Assembly (NCBI RefSeq): GCF_900104395.1
Contig: NZ_FMXX01000027.1
Length of the DNA stretch: 38,248 bases
From: Fusobacterium_C necrophorum
GTDB lineage: Bacteria > Fusobacteriota > Fusobacteriia > Fusobacteriales > Fusobacteriaceae
Strand: one strand, 5' to 3'
The position numbers were made by a program, and so were the translations under genes. Under the pieces are notes generated by a model that did no database searches, was not told the origin of the DNA, and saw only the letters and a list, made by a program, of their open reading frames with translations. This document shows, piece after piece, positions 1-8,592 of the stretch. Position 1 is the stretch's first letter. Each line of letters begins with the position of its first letter.

Positions 1-77
1 AGGAGCTAGATAGGTTGGGGGTGTACGCGCAGTAATGTGTTTAGCTGACCAATACTAATCGAACGAAATTTTAATCA
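1..77 (+). rRNA. 23S ribosomal RNA, 3' end (partial)
   Basis: The first bases match the conserved 3' end of bacterial 23S rRNA, including the GCGCAGTAATG and TTTAGCTGACCAATACTAAT segments of the last helices. The body of the gene lies before the window. The 3' end is placed near 77 by comparison with the usual CTTAACC-like end, with an uncertainty of several bases. 5S and tRNA-Asn follow in the same direction. Confidence 0.93.
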
Positions 78-162
78 GGAGTTTGTGAGACTACTATACA
101 GTTTTGAAGGTCTATGGGAAAAAAGCGATAGACAAGAAAGAAAAAGTATGTTATAGTAACAA

Positions 163-281
163 TGCTTGGTGAGTATAGCTATGGGGGTACACCTAGACAC
201 ATTCCGAACCTAGAAGTTAAGCCCATATACGCAGAAAGTACTTGGTTGGAAGCGACCCGGGAGGATATGTATTTGCCAAGC
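163..281 (+). rRNA. 5S ribosomal RNA
   Basis: A segment of about 119 nt begins TGCTTGGTG and ends GCCAAGC, which pair as helix I. Between them are the conserved CCGAACC and GAAGTTAAGCCC elements of loops B and C. It follows the 23S tail by about 85 nt, the normal 23S-5S order. Ends are estimated from helix I pairing. Confidence 0.95.
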
Positions 282-294
282 TTTTCTAAAGAGT

Positions 295-370
295 GCTTCC
301 TTAGCTCAGTCGGTAGAGCATGCGGCTGTTAACCGCAGTGTCAATGGTTCGAGTCCATTAGGAAGCGCCA
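295..370 (+). tRNA. tRNA-Asn (anticodon GTT)
   Basis: A full cloverleaf can be drawn: acceptor GCTTCCT pairs with AGGAAGC, the D stem is GCTC/GAGC, the anticodon arm GCGG-CTGTTAA-CCGC carries GTT, and the T arm loop is TTCGAGT. The 3' CCA is encoded. It sits 13 nt after 5S, so it is the distal tRNA of the rRNA operon. A long T tract starts just after it (from 371), but no separate hairpin precedes that tract. Confidence 0.96.
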
Positions 371-441
371 TTTTTTTTATTTTTTGGAAAAGAATCATGC
401 TTATGATATACGATACAAAAATGGAAAGGAAAGTATACAAA

Positions 442-1011
442 ATGGAAACTATTATACTTGCGTCAAAATCTCCTAGAAGAAAAGAAATTCTGGAAATGTT
501 AGATTGGAACTTTGAAGTATGTAGTCAGGAAACAGAGGAAGTTTTTGATGAAGAGAAGAGCATTGAAGAAAATATGCAGAGAATTGCCATGCAAAAAGCG
601 AAAGCAGTTATAGAAGGACATGAAAATTCTTTAATATTAGCTTGTGATACTATGGTGGTCGTTGAGAATAAAATTTTTGGAAAACCGAAGAATATTGAGG
701 AAGCAAAGGCAATGTTGAAATCCTTATCGGGAAAATATAGCTATGTCTATTCCGCAGTTGCTCTATTACATGTCACAAAAGGCTTGAAAAAAAGTTTTGT
801 TGAGAAGACGAAAATATACTTTCGTGAAATCAGTGAAGAGGAAATGGAAAAATATATTGCAACCGGGGAGCCTATGGATAAGGCGGGAGCTTATGCAATT
901 CAGGGAAAAGCCTCCATTTTTATTCAAAAAATTGAGGGAGATTATTGGAATGTGGTAGGCTTACCTATTGCAAGAATATATCAGACATTAAAAGAATGGG
1001 GTTACTTATGA
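442..1011 (+). CDS. maf: Maf-family nucleotide pyrophosphatase
   Basis: 189 aa, the usual Maf length. The N-terminus carries the family signature ASKSPRRKEIL, followed by the conserved ACDTMV segment (metal or nucleotide contact) and KAGAYAIQG near the C-terminus. Family members hydrolyse modified or canonical nucleoside triphosphates such as dTTP and UTP, and several are linked to septum control. I chose the ATG at 442 over an upstream ATG at 397 because the protein then begins directly at the signature and AAAGGA (425-430) lies upstream. Its stop overlaps the start of the next gene (ATGA). No convincing promoter was found between tRNA-Asn and this gene, so read-through from the rRNA operon is possible. 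Confidence 0.93.
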   Translation: METIILASKSPRRKEILEMLDWNFEVCSQETEEVFDEEKSIEENMQRIAMQKAKAVIEGHENSLILACDTMVVVENKIFGKPKNIEEAKAMLKSLSGKYSYVYSAVALLHVTKGLKKSFVEKTKIYFREISEEEMEKYIATGEPMDKAGAYAIQGKASIFIQKIEGDYWNVVGLPIARIYQTLKEWGYL

Positions 1012-1529
1012 AAATAGAATATCTGGGTTTGGTAGTCAGTTTTTTTTGTTTTTTGATTGGAATAAAATTTCCGGATTGGGATTTTAAATGGAAACTGCGT
1101 CATCGAAGTATTATTACTCACAGTCCTTTCTTTTCAATTGTTTTAGTGGTTCTCTATTACACAAAGCTGGAAGAAAACCTTTTTTCTTATGTGATTGCTT
1201 CTTTTTCTTTCGGCATGATGATTCACATGATATTTGACTTGTTTCCACATGGTTGGGGCTCAGGAGCTTTGCTGAAAATTCCTGTTGCAAGAATTAGTTG
1301 TAGTCCTAAAAATAGTCAATATTTTTTTCTCTTTACTATTATTTTCAATTTTTTCTTTGTCTTACTTTTTTTGGAAAGAAAAGAGGAGTATTTTATTTAT
1401 AGTATATTTGGATTTTTGTACATGTTGACAAGAATTCCTTATGAGAAAAAAATCTGGAGACCCTTTGGATTATATCTTATGTTGATACTTTTGGGAACAT
1501 TGAATTTCGTTGACATTGCATTAAAATAA
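1008..1529 (+). CDS. small integral membrane protein, YdjM/DUF457-like
   Basis: 173 aa from the ATG at 1008, which overlaps the maf stop by four bases. Mostly hydrophobic, with about four or five membrane segments. Polar motifs sit between them: HRSIITHS near residue 30, HMIFDLFPHGW near residue 80, and ARISCSPKNS. The paired HRs..THS and H...D motifs resemble the LexA-regulated YdjM/DUF457 family of predicted membrane metal-dependent hydrolases. This is a motif-level resemblance only and no activity is established. The overlap with maf suggests translational coupling. The strong promoter for the next gene lies inside its last codons. Confidence 0.6.
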   Translation: MKIEYLGLVVSFFCFLIGIKFPDWDFKWKLRHRSIITHSPFFSIVLVVLYYTKLEENLFSYVIASFSFGMMIHMIFDLFPHGWGSGALLKIPVARISCSPKNSQYFFLFTIIFNFFFVLLFLERKEEYFIYSIFGFLYMLTRIPYEKKIWRPFGLYLMLILLGTLNFVDIALK

Positions 1530-1538
1530 TCATATAAT
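1510..1538 (+). promoter_or_regulatory. consensus sigma-70 promoter for transketolase
   Basis: TTGACA (1510-1515), a 17-nt spacer and TATAAT (1533-1538): a perfect match to both consensus hexamers at the optimal distance. The -35 box is inside the last codons of the upstream membrane protein, and the transcript would start about 25 nt before the GTG at 1573. Confidence 0.88.
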
Positions 1539-1572
1539 ACAGGAGAAAGTATTTTTTGAAAGGAGTAGTCAA

Positions 1573-2385
1573 GTGAAAGATTTAAAATCTTTAGAAAGTG
1601 TTGCAAAAAATATCAGAAGGTCAATTGTATCTATGATTTGTGAAGCAAAGTCAGGACATCCAGGAGGGTCTTTGTCTATAGTAGACATATTGACAGCCTT
1701 GTATTATGGTGAAATGAAAATTGATCCTACAAAACCGAAAATGGAGGGACGGGATCGTTTTGTTTTATCAAAAGGGCATGCGGCTCCTGCATTGTATGCA
1801 GTGCTCGCAGAGAGAGGATATTTTCCGAAGGAAGAATTGATGACCTTACGAAAATTCGGAAGTCATTTACAAGGGCATCCGGATATGAAAAAAGTTCCGG
1901 GAGTGGAAATTTCAACAGGATCTTTGGGACAAGGCTTATCTGTTGCCAATGGAATGGCACTCCATGCTAAACTGTTTCAAGAAGAGTATCGAGTGTATGT
2001 TATGATGGGAGACGGAGAGTTACAAGAAGGACAAATTTGGGAAGCGGCCATGACAGCGGCTCACTATAAATTAGATAATCTTTGTGCTTTTGTAGATGTT
2101 AATAATTTACAAATTGATGGAAGTGTAGATGTTGTTATGGGAGTGGAACCTTTAGATAAAAAATGGGAAGCCTTTGGATGGAATGTGATTTCTATTGACG
2201 GGCATAATTTTGAAGAAATTTTTTCTGCATTGGAAACTGCAAAAACTTGCAAAGGAAAACCTACTTTGATTCTTGCAAAAACAGTCAAAGGAAAAGGAGT
2301 TTCTTTCATGGAAAATGTATGTGGATTTCACGGAACGGCACCGACGGCAGAAGAACGAGAGAAAGCCTTAGCTGAATTAGCATAA
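1573..2385 (+). CDS. transketolase, N-terminal (TPP-binding) subunit
   Basis: 270 aa. This is the pyrophosphate-binding half of a split transketolase, which moves two-carbon ketol units between sugar phosphates in the pentose phosphate pathway with thiamine diphosphate. Visible motifs are SGHPGGSLS near residue 27, SKGHAAPALYA near 66, and the TPP motif GDG (146-148) followed by NN (177-178). The start is GTG at 1573 with AAAGGAG at 1559-1565. The C-terminal half follows after 20 nt, and the two should assemble into one enzyme. Split transketolases are common in Firmicutes, Thermotogae and archaea. A strong promoter lies directly upstream. Confidence 0.95.
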   Translation: MKDLKSLESVAKNIRRSIVSMICEAKSGHPGGSLSIVDILTALYYGEMKIDPTKPKMEGRDRFVLSKGHAAPALYAVLAERGYFPKEELMTLRKFGSHLQGHPDMKKVPGVEISTGSLGQGLSVANGMALHAKLFQEEYRVYVMMGDGELQEGQIWEAAMTAAHYKLDNLCAFVDVNNLQIDGSVDVVMGVEPLDKKWEAFGWNVISIDGHNFEEIFSALETAKTCKGKPTLILAKTVKGKGVSFMENVCGFHGTAPTAEEREKALAELA

Positions 2386-2405
2386 AATCTAAAGGAGGAA
2401 AACGA

Positions 2406-3335
2406 ATGAAAAAGTCTACAAGACAAGCTTATGGAGAAGCTTTGGTCGAATTAGGACAAGAAAATAAAAATATTGTAGTATTGGATGCCGATTTGAGTAA
2501 GTCTACAAAGACGGATTTATTTAAAAAAGCCTTTCCGGAAAGACATATCAATGTAGGAATTGCAGAAGCGGATTTAATAGGAACGGCGGCAGGATTTGCA
2601 GCTTGCGGAAAGATTCCGTTTGCTTCTTCTTTTGCTATGTTTGCAGCGGGAAGAGCCTTTGAGCAAATTCGAAATACCGTGGCATATCCAAAATTAAATG
2701 TAAAAATTGCTCCAAGTCATGCAGGAATTTCTGTCGGAGAGGATGGGGGTTCTCATCAGTCCGTGGAAGATATCGCGATCATGAGAGCTATTCCGGGAAT
2801 GGTGGTGCTATGTCCCTCCGATGCAGTAGAAACCAAGAAAATGGTTTTTGCAGCAGCGGAGTATGAAGGACCCGTTTATATTAGAATGGGAAGATTGGAT
2901 GTGGAAACGGTATTGGAAGAAAATTATGAATTCCAAATTGGCTTGGCAAACACATTGCGAGATGGGAAGGATGTTACCATTGTTTCTTGCGGATTGATGA
3001 CACAGGAAGCTTTAAAAGCAGCAGATATTTTGGCGGAGGAAGGAATTTCTGTCAGAGTCATTAACTCGGGTTCTATAAAGCCTCTGGATGGAGAAAGTAT
3101 TTTGAAAGCTGCCCAAGAAACGAAATTTATTGTGACGGCAGAGGAGCATTCTGTCATTGGAGGATTGGGAGCAGCCGTTTCTGAATTTTTAGCGGAAACT
3201 CATCCGACTCTAGTCAAAAAAGTAGGAATTTATGATGTTTTTGGGCAAAGTGGAAAAGGACAGGAATTATTGGAAAAATATGAATTGACAGCTGAAAAAT
3301 TGGTGGCGGTCGTTCGAGAAAATTTTAAGAAATAG
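2406..3335 (+). CDS. transketolase, C-terminal subunit
   Basis: 309 aa, containing the pyrimidine-binding domain and the C-terminal domain of transketolase. The catalytic Glu that activates TPP is in NVGIAEADLIG (E54). FASSFAMFAAGRAFEQIR is the conserved helix after it, and VTAEEHSVIGGLG marks the C-terminal domain. AAAGGAGG precedes the ATG. It works with the N-terminal subunit encoded 20 nt upstream, and a strong terminator follows, so the pair forms a two-gene unit. A 1-deoxyxylulose-5-phosphate synthase C-half is the main alternative but fits less well, because the N-subunit is clearly transketolase. Confidence 0.95.
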   Translation: MKKSTRQAYGEALVELGQENKNIVVLDADLSKSTKTDLFKKAFPERHINVGIAEADLIGTAAGFAACGKIPFASSFAMFAAGRAFEQIRNTVAYPKLNVKIAPSHAGISVGEDGGSHQSVEDIAIMRAIPGMVVLCPSDAVETKKMVFAAAEYEGPVYIRMGRLDVETVLEENYEFQIGLANTLRDGKDVTIVSCGLMTQEALKAADILAEEGISVRVINSGSIKPLDGESILKAAQETKFIVTAEEHSVIGGLGAAVSEFLAETHPTLVKKVGIYDVFGQSGKGQELLEKYELTAEKLVAVVRENFKK

Positions 3336-3342
3336 AAGAAAG

Positions 3343-3387
3343 AGAGGATTTTCTAAGGTGAGGCAGAAAGTCCTCTTTTTATTTTTG
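3343..3387 (+). terminator. Rho-independent terminator after transketolase
   Basis: A 12-bp stem, AGAGGATTTTCT (3343-3354) with AGAAAGTCCTCT (3365-3376), has one G-U pair and a 10-nt loop, followed by TTTTTATTTTT. Confidence 0.9.
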
Positions 3388-3395
3388 TGGAATTA

Positions 3396-3404
3396 TGATA
3401 GAAT
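3396..3404 (+). promoter_or_regulatory. possible extended -10 promoter for the ftsX run
   Basis: TGATAGAAT fits the extended -10 pattern TGnTAnAAT and lies between the transketolase terminator and the first gene of a long co-directional run. No good -35 box is present at 17 nt, so this is tentative. Confidence 0.4.
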
Positions 3405-3454
3405 AGTAAGAAATATATCGTGTCGAAAGAGTGCATAAAGATAGGAGAAAATAT

Positions 3455-4300
3455 ATGAATAAGGTATTTGGTTTAGGAAAAGAGAACTTAAAATATGTAA
3501 ATCGATTGAAAAGAAGGATTTTTTACTGTGTGATTAGTTTGGTCATTATTCTGAATATTTTTATTTCTGCCGGCTTGAACTTAAGAAAATTATCGGAGAT
3601 CCATTTAGGAAAGGCTTTTTTTGTAGTGGATTTACAATATAATCTAGAAAATTCCAAAAAAGAAGAGTTAGAAAAAATGTTTTGGAAGATGGAGGGAGTT
3701 CGAAAAGTACAATATTTATCGAAAGAAAAGAGTTTTCAAGACTTACAACAAGAATTGAATATTTCCATTCCGATGAAAGATAATCCTCTGACCGATTCTA
3801 TCGTGGTGTATTTGACAAAGACAAGTGATGTTGAAAAAATTCGAGAAACCTTAGAGGACAATGAATCTGTAAAGGAAGTTTTTCAAGATAAGGGATATTT
3901 GGAACATATTCAAAGGAATAATGGGATGTATCAAACATTAACTTATGTTTCCACTTTAGGAGCCGTTTTAATTTTCGGACTTTTAATTTTTCTATTTAAA
4001 GCGGTATCCGCTTTGGATTTTTTCAATTGTATTAATGTGATTCCGGAAGATCGATACAATTTAAAGAGAGCTAAAAGAAGAAATTTAATTCCCTTTACCC
4101 TGTCCACTTTTGTAGGAGAACTTATTTTTTTAAATATTTATGTTTATGTGAGAAAAATTTTCATTGCCTATAAGAGCGATTTTTTGTTGCTGGCTTATTG
4201 GGATACTTTTTTATGGCATTTCTTGACCTTATTTATCATCAATCTTGTGATTTGGATACTACCGATTACTATTTTGGGAATTGACGGTGAGGAAGAGTGA
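3455..4300 (+). CDS. ftsX: FtsX-like cell-division membrane protein
   Basis: 281 aa with the FtsX layout: one N-terminal membrane helix (about residues 22-42), an external domain, then three membrane helices in the C-terminal half. The external domain carries the family pattern GVRKVQYLSKEKSFQDL followed by DNPLTDSIVV. FtsX normally pairs with the ATPase FtsE and passes its ATP cycle to an external murein hydrolase activator. The next gene, overlapping by four bases (GTGA), is such an activator. No ftsE is present in the window. The segment after the second helix, NVIPEDRYNLKRAKRR, does not show the usual MKLVGA-type motif. Start chosen at the ATG with AGGAG seven bases upstream; a GTG at 3431 is an alternative. 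Confidence 0.82.
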   Translation: MNKVFGLGKENLKYVNRLKRRIFYCVISLVIILNIFISAGLNLRKLSEIHLGKAFFVVDLQYNLENSKKEELEKMFWKMEGVRKVQYLSKEKSFQDLQQELNISIPMKDNPLTDSIVVYLTKTSDVEKIRETLEDNESVKEVFQDKGYLEHIQRNNGMYQTLTYVSTLGAVLIFGLLIFLFKAVSALDFFNCINVIPEDRYNLKRAKRRNLIPFTLSTFVGELIFLNIYVYVRKIFIAYKSDFLLLAYWDTFLWHFLTLFIINLVIWILPITILGIDGEEE

Positions 4301-5400
4301 AAGGGCGAATTTTTTTTCTGGTATTTCTCTGTTTGTTTCAATTCAGTTTTTCGGATCAGGTAAAGGATATGAAGAAAAAAATACAAAATATTGAAAAACA
4401 GATTCAAGTAAAAAACACAAGAATCAAAAAAATTGATGTAGAGAAAAGTCAAATTGCAAAGCAAATAGAACAATTAAAAAGAGAGATTGAAGAAAATACT
4501 CGGAAACGACTGGAAATGCAAAATGAAATTATAGAAGTTAGTAAAAAGATTGAATATGGAACGAAAAATCTGGAGCTAAGTAAGCAGGAATTTGAGAGTA
4601 AAAAATTACAATATGATGCAAAAATGATTGCTTGGAGTCATTATTTGATTGGACATGCCGGAGATTTGGAAGATAAACCCTTAGTAAAAAAAGATTTTAA
4701 AACCTTATTACACAGTGATCTAGATAGAATGGGAAAAATTCAAACAGTTCAAGGAGATATTCAAACCGTAAAAGAGCAGATTGAGGCAGAAAGAGCTAAG
4801 CTTGCAAAGCTACAAGCCGGATTGGCAGCAAATATTGCAGAAGGAGATCGAAAGCAAAAGCAACAAAATGCTCTGATTGCTCAATTAAATCAAGAAAAGA
4901 AACAACATCAAGGAAGTATTCAGAAATTAAGTAAAGAAAAAGCCAGAATTGCCAGACAAATTGAACAAATTATTCGTTCGCGAACCAAAGTCGATACCAA
5001 GATTGTAAAGAAAACACAGGCATATTCTAAAATTGGAAAAACGATAAAACCTTTAGACGGACCGATTGTTGTTCACTATGGACAGATGAAATCAGGACAG
5101 GTTTCGAGCAATGGAATTGAGATTAAGGCAAAGATGGGAGCAGCCGTGAAGGCGGCAACTTCAGGAACCGTTATCTATGCCTCTACTTTTCAAGGACTGG
5201 GAAAAGTCATTATGATTGATTATGGATATAATACCATTGGAGTCTATGGAAATCTGATTTCCTTAAAAGCTTCCGTCAATCAAAAGGTGTCCAAAGGGCA
5301 AGTGATTGGAATTCTAGGAGTTTCAAGCAATGGGGAACCTCATTTATATTATGAACTGCGATTTAATTTAAAGCCTGTGGATCCTATGGGAACGTTCTAA
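4297..5400 (+). CDS. EnvC-like murein hydrolase activator (coiled coil plus degenerate M23 domain)
   Basis: 367 aa. It has a signal peptide ending near FSFS (residue 19), a long coiled coil rich in Lys, Gln and Glu (about residues 22-240), and a C-terminal LytM/M23 domain (about 250-367). In active M23 peptidases zinc is held by HxxxD and HxH. Here these positions read SSNGIEI and HLYYEL, so the domain should not cleave peptidoglycan. That is the hallmark of EnvC-type activators, which are recruited by FtsX and switch on amidases at the septum. The start is GTG at 4297, overlapping the ftsX stop. Its amidase partner is not in the window. Confidence 0.85.
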   Translation: MKGRIFFLVFLCLFQFSFSDQVKDMKKKIQNIEKQIQVKNTRIKKIDVEKSQIAKQIEQLKREIEENTRKRLEMQNEIIEVSKKIEYGTKNLELSKQEFESKKLQYDAKMIAWSHYLIGHAGDLEDKPLVKKDFKTLLHSDLDRMGKIQTVQGDIQTVKEQIEAERAKLAKLQAGLAANIAEGDRKQKQQNALIAQLNQEKKQHQGSIQKLSKEKARIARQIEQIIRSRTKVDTKIVKKTQAYSKIGKTIKPLDGPIVVHYGQMKSGQVSSNGIEIKAKMGAAVKAATSGTVIYASTFQGLGKVIMIDYGYNTIGVYGNLISLKASVNQKVSKGQVIGILGVSSNGEPHLYYELRFNLKPVDPMGTF

Positions 5401-5420
5401 CAATTAGCTTTGGAGGGAAG

Positions 5421-6221
5421 ATGAAGAAGAAGGTGTATTTATACTATAATACTGGAAAAGAAATTGCTCAAGAATTGTATCGAAAAAGTCTTCCTTTTTT
5501 TGAAGAGCGGGGGATAGAAATATTGCCGCGGGAAAGAGAAGCGGAAGCAGATTTCTATGTGGTGATTGGAGGAGATGGAACTCTTTTAACGGCTTTTAAA
5601 ACATTTGTTCGAACGGACATTCCTATTATTGCAATTAATGCCGGACAACTCGGATTTTTAACGGAAATCAAAAAAGAGAACATGTTTCAAGAATATCAGA
5701 ATTTTCTGGATGGAAAATTTCAATCTCAAGTCAGACATTTTTTAAAGGTGAATATTGGCGGGAAGATATATAGAGCCTTGAATGAAGTTGTTATCACGAG
5801 GGAAAGTGTCATAAAAAATATGGTGAGCTTAAAAGTTTTTTCCGGAGATGTTTTTATTAATCATTATCAAGGAGACGGGATTATTATTGCAACACCGACG
5901 GGCTCTACAGCTTATTCTCTTTCTGCCGGAGGCCCTATTGTGTCGCTTCCTATGAGAGTGTATATTTTGACACCGATTGCTCCACACAACATTAATATGC
6001 GTCCTCTGGTTATGGATGCAAATTCTCCTTTGACGGTTTCTTTGGTGGAGGAGGAGAAAGCCTATTGTATTATTGATGGAAACAATGAAAAATTGCTGGA
6101 TGGAAATGACAAAATCGAAATTTCTTATTCAGAAGAAACTCTAACTTTGGTAGTGCCTAACAATCGAGATTATTATTCCGTGATTCGAGAAAAGTTGAAA
6201 TGGGGAGACAAACTATGCTAA
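5421..6221 (+). CDS. nadK: NAD kinase
   Basis: 266 aa. It phosphorylates NAD to NADP. The GGDGTLL motif is at residues 50-56, NEVVITR near 121, and the conserved glycine-rich loop DGIIIATPTGSTAYSLSAGG follows. GGAGGGAAG precedes the ATG. The 3' end overlaps recN by seven bases, an arrangement also common in Firmicutes (nadK near recN). Confidence 0.96.
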   Translation: MKKKVYLYYNTGKEIAQELYRKSLPFFEERGIEILPREREAEADFYVVIGGDGTLLTAFKTFVRTDIPIIAINAGQLGFLTEIKKENMFQEYQNFLDGKFQSQVRHFLKVNIGGKIYRALNEVVITRESVIKNMVSLKVFSGDVFINHYQGDGIIIATPTGSTAYSLSAGGPIVSLPMRVYILTPIAPHNINMRPLVMDANSPLTVSLVEEEKAYCIIDGNNEKLLDGNDKIEISYSEETLTLVVPNNRDYYSVIREKLKWGDKLC

Positions 6222-7882
6222 GAGAGTTAAAAATTGAAAATTTAGCGATTATAGAAGAATTGGACTTGGAATTTCAAGAGGGATTTGTCGTGTTAACAGG
6301 AGAGACAGGAGCCGGAAAGTCTATTATTTTATCGGGAATCAATCTTTTGATTGGGGAAAAAGCTTCTGTGGATATGATTCGAGATGGAGAGAATTCCTTA
6401 CTGGCTCAAGGAGTTTTTGATATTACGGAAAAGCAGGAAGAAGAGTTACAAAAGTTTGGAATTTCCATTGAAGACGGAGAGGTGGTCGTTCGTCGTCAAC
6501 TGGATCGAAACGGAAAGTCTAAAATTTATGTAAATAATATACGGGTGAATGTGACAGAACTTCGAGAAATTATGTCTTCTCTAGTGGATATTGTGGGGCA
6601 GCATTCCCATCAAATGTTGTTGAATAAAAGCAATCATCAAAAGCTGTTGGATCATTTTTTAGAAAAAAAAGGGCAGGAGATAAAACAGGAAGTGGAAAGT
6701 CTGGCGAAAGAATATAACAGACTCGATAAGAGAATTAAGGAAATTGAAACACATCGACAGGAAGCCTTAGAAAAAAAAGAATTTTATGAATATCAGCTGC
6801 AAGAGATTGAAAAATTGGAGTTACAAGAGGGAGAAGACGAGAAATTAGAGGAAGAATATAAGAAAATTTTTCATGCGGGACAGATCAAGGAGAAATTATA
6901 TGCTACCTTATACGCTTTACGAGACGGAGAGTATAATGTAAGTTCTTTATTACATCAATCTAAAAAAAATGTAGAGAATTTAGGAAAATATGGAAAAGAG
7001 TTTCAAGATGCCTATGAGTCTTTGGAAACCATTTCTTATCAATTGGATGATTGTTTGGGAGTCTTAGATGAGTTGCAGGATTCTATTGAAGTGGAAGAGG
7101 GAAATTTGGATCAGATTTCCAAGCGTTTAGATGAAATCAATCGAATCAAAAATAAGTATAATGGAAGTATTAAAGATATTTTAATGTTCAGAGAGCGCAT
7201 TGCGGATAAGATTAACTTTTTGGATGAAAATAATTTGGAAGTTAAGAATTTGATTGAGAAGAGAAAGCAAATTTCTCAAAATTATCAAGACAAAGCCTTA
7301 CAACTTCATAATGAAAGATGGAAAATAGCTCATTTTATTGAAAAAGAATTGGAGCAGGAGTTACAATTTTTAAAAATGGAAGAGGCGAGATTACATGTCC
7401 AATTTCATGAAAAAGAAGGGATTTCTCCGGAAGGAATGGAGGAAATTGAATTTTTTATTTCTACCAATTTGGGTCAAAGTATGAAGCCACTGGCAAAAAT
7501 TGCCTCCGGGGGAGAAGTGAGTCGAATTATGTTGGCCATTAAGGTGCTGTTCTCAAGGGTGGATCAGATTCCTATTTTAATTTTCGATGAGATTGATGTG
7601 GGAGTTGGAGGAGAGACTGTTAAGAAAATTGGGGATAAATTGCAGGAAATTGGACAGAGAGCTCAAGTGATTTCCATTACACATTCTCCGGCGATTGCAG
7701 CAAGGGCAAGCCAACAGTTTTATATTGAAAAAGATGTTTCAGGAGAAAAGACTTTGAGTTCCGTGACAGAATTAGGAGAAGAAGAGAGGGTTCGAGAAAT
7801 TGCTCGTATGTTGTCCGGAGAACAAATCACAGACTCTGTGTTAGAATTGGCAAAAGAAATGTTGGAAGAGGGTCGTCTATGA
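6215..7882 (+). CDS. recN: DNA repair protein RecN
   Basis: 555 aa, SMC-like ATPase for double-strand break repair. The Walker A motif GETGAGKS is at residues 29-36, a long central coiled coil spans roughly 150-390, the ABC-type signature is IASGGEVSRIML, and Walker B is ILIFDEIDVGVGG. The ATG at 6215 was chosen because it begins the conserved MLRELKIENLAIIEE. An in-frame ATG lies five codons upstream, but GGGGAGA (6202-6208) favours 6215. The stop overlaps the next start (ATGA). Confidence 0.97.
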   Translation: MLRELKIENLAIIEELDLEFQEGFVVLTGETGAGKSIILSGINLLIGEKASVDMIRDGENSLLAQGVFDITEKQEEELQKFGISIEDGEVVVRRQLDRNGKSKIYVNNIRVNVTELREIMSSLVDIVGQHSHQMLLNKSNHQKLLDHFLEKKGQEIKQEVESLAKEYNRLDKRIKEIETHRQEALEKKEFYEYQLQEIEKLELQEGEDEKLEEEYKKIFHAGQIKEKLYATLYALRDGEYNVSSLLHQSKKNVENLGKYGKEFQDAYESLETISYQLDDCLGVLDELQDSIEVEEGNLDQISKRLDEINRIKNKYNGSIKDILMFRERIADKINFLDENNLEVKNLIEKRKQISQNYQDKALQLHNERWKIAHFIEKELEQELQFLKMEEARLHVQFHEKEGISPEGMEEIEFFISTNLGQSMKPLAKIASGGEVSRIMLAIKVLFSRVDQIPILIFDEIDVGVGGETVKKIGDKLQEIGQRAQVISITHSPAIAARASQQFYIEKDVSGEKTLSSVTELGEEERVREIARMLSGEQITDSVLELAKEMLEEGRL

Positions 7883-8592
7883 AAGAAGTGGAAGTGTATC
7901 TGGAACAAAAAGTGGGGCAAGAAAAGACAAGAAAAATATATCGGAGAGATTTGGAGCAATTACGAGAATTTTTGGAGAAAAGTTTTTTAGAGGCAGAAGA
8001 AGAAGAGTTGCGAAAGTATTTTGAAGTCTGTCAGGGAAAATTAAAAGAAAGCAGTCTTCGAAGAAAGCAAAGTGTCATTCGAAAGTTTTATCAATACTTG
8101 TTGATAGAAAGAAAAATAAAAAGAAATCCTTTTCCTTTGCTTATGCCAATACAAAGAAAGCAAGAGAAGGAGAAGAAAGAACGACTGTCCGAGGAAGAAT
8201 ATCAATGTTTACTCTCGAATCTGAGCGAGGAAATGAAATTGCTGACACAGATGTTGTGGGAAAGCGAAGCAAAAATTTTAGATTTATTTGATGTTAAGGT
8301 AGCAAGTTTACAAGAGTATGATTTTAAAAAGCTGGTCGGAAAACGGCAAGGAAAAGTATACTCCTATGAAATTCCGAGCTTTTTAAAAGAGAAATTTCAA
8401 AAAATAGTTTCTCAGAAAACTCCGGAAGAAAAAGTTTTTCAAGGAAATCGACAGCAGTATGACAAAGAACTGAAAAAAAGAAATCCGAATTGGAGGGCTT
8501 CTCAAATAAAAAAAGAGAGTTGGAAACGGGAAAAGATAGATATTAAAAAAACAAGAGAGCATTATTTTGAAATAGGAATAGGAGATAGGTAA
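7879..8592 (+). CDS. degenerate tyrosine-recombinase (Xer-like) protein
   Basis: 237 aa. Residues 1-95 look like the SAM-like core-binding domain of XerC/XerD, including a segment like SSLRRKQSVIRKFYQYLL and the usual following linker. The rest aligns only loosely to the catalytic domain. The site of the first catalytic Arg, normally in TGLRISEL, reads ESEAKILDL. A short remnant resembling the HxLR region (TREHYFEIG) occurs just before the stop, and there is no nucleophilic Tyr. The protein is also about 60 aa shorter than XerC/D. It should bind DNA at most. It is tightly embedded: its ATG overlaps the recN stop, and era starts directly at its end. Function unknown. Confidence 0.72.
   Translation: MKEVEVYLEQKVGQEKTRKIYRRDLEQLREFLEKSFLEAEEEELRKYFEVCQGKLKESSLRRKQSVIRKFYQYLLIERKIKRNPFPLLMPIQRKQEKEKKERLSEEEYQCLLSNLSEEMKLLTQMLWESEAKILDLFDVKVASLQEYDFKKLVGKRQGKVYSYEIPSFLKEKFQKIVSQKTPEEKVFQGNRQQYDKELKKRNPNWRASQIKKESWKREKIDIKKTREHYFEIGIGDR

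Noticed and set aside
371..387. T tract after tRNA-Asn as a terminator
   Set aside because: There is no dedicated GC-rich hairpin before it; the tRNA itself would have to act as the stem, so I could not support a terminator call.
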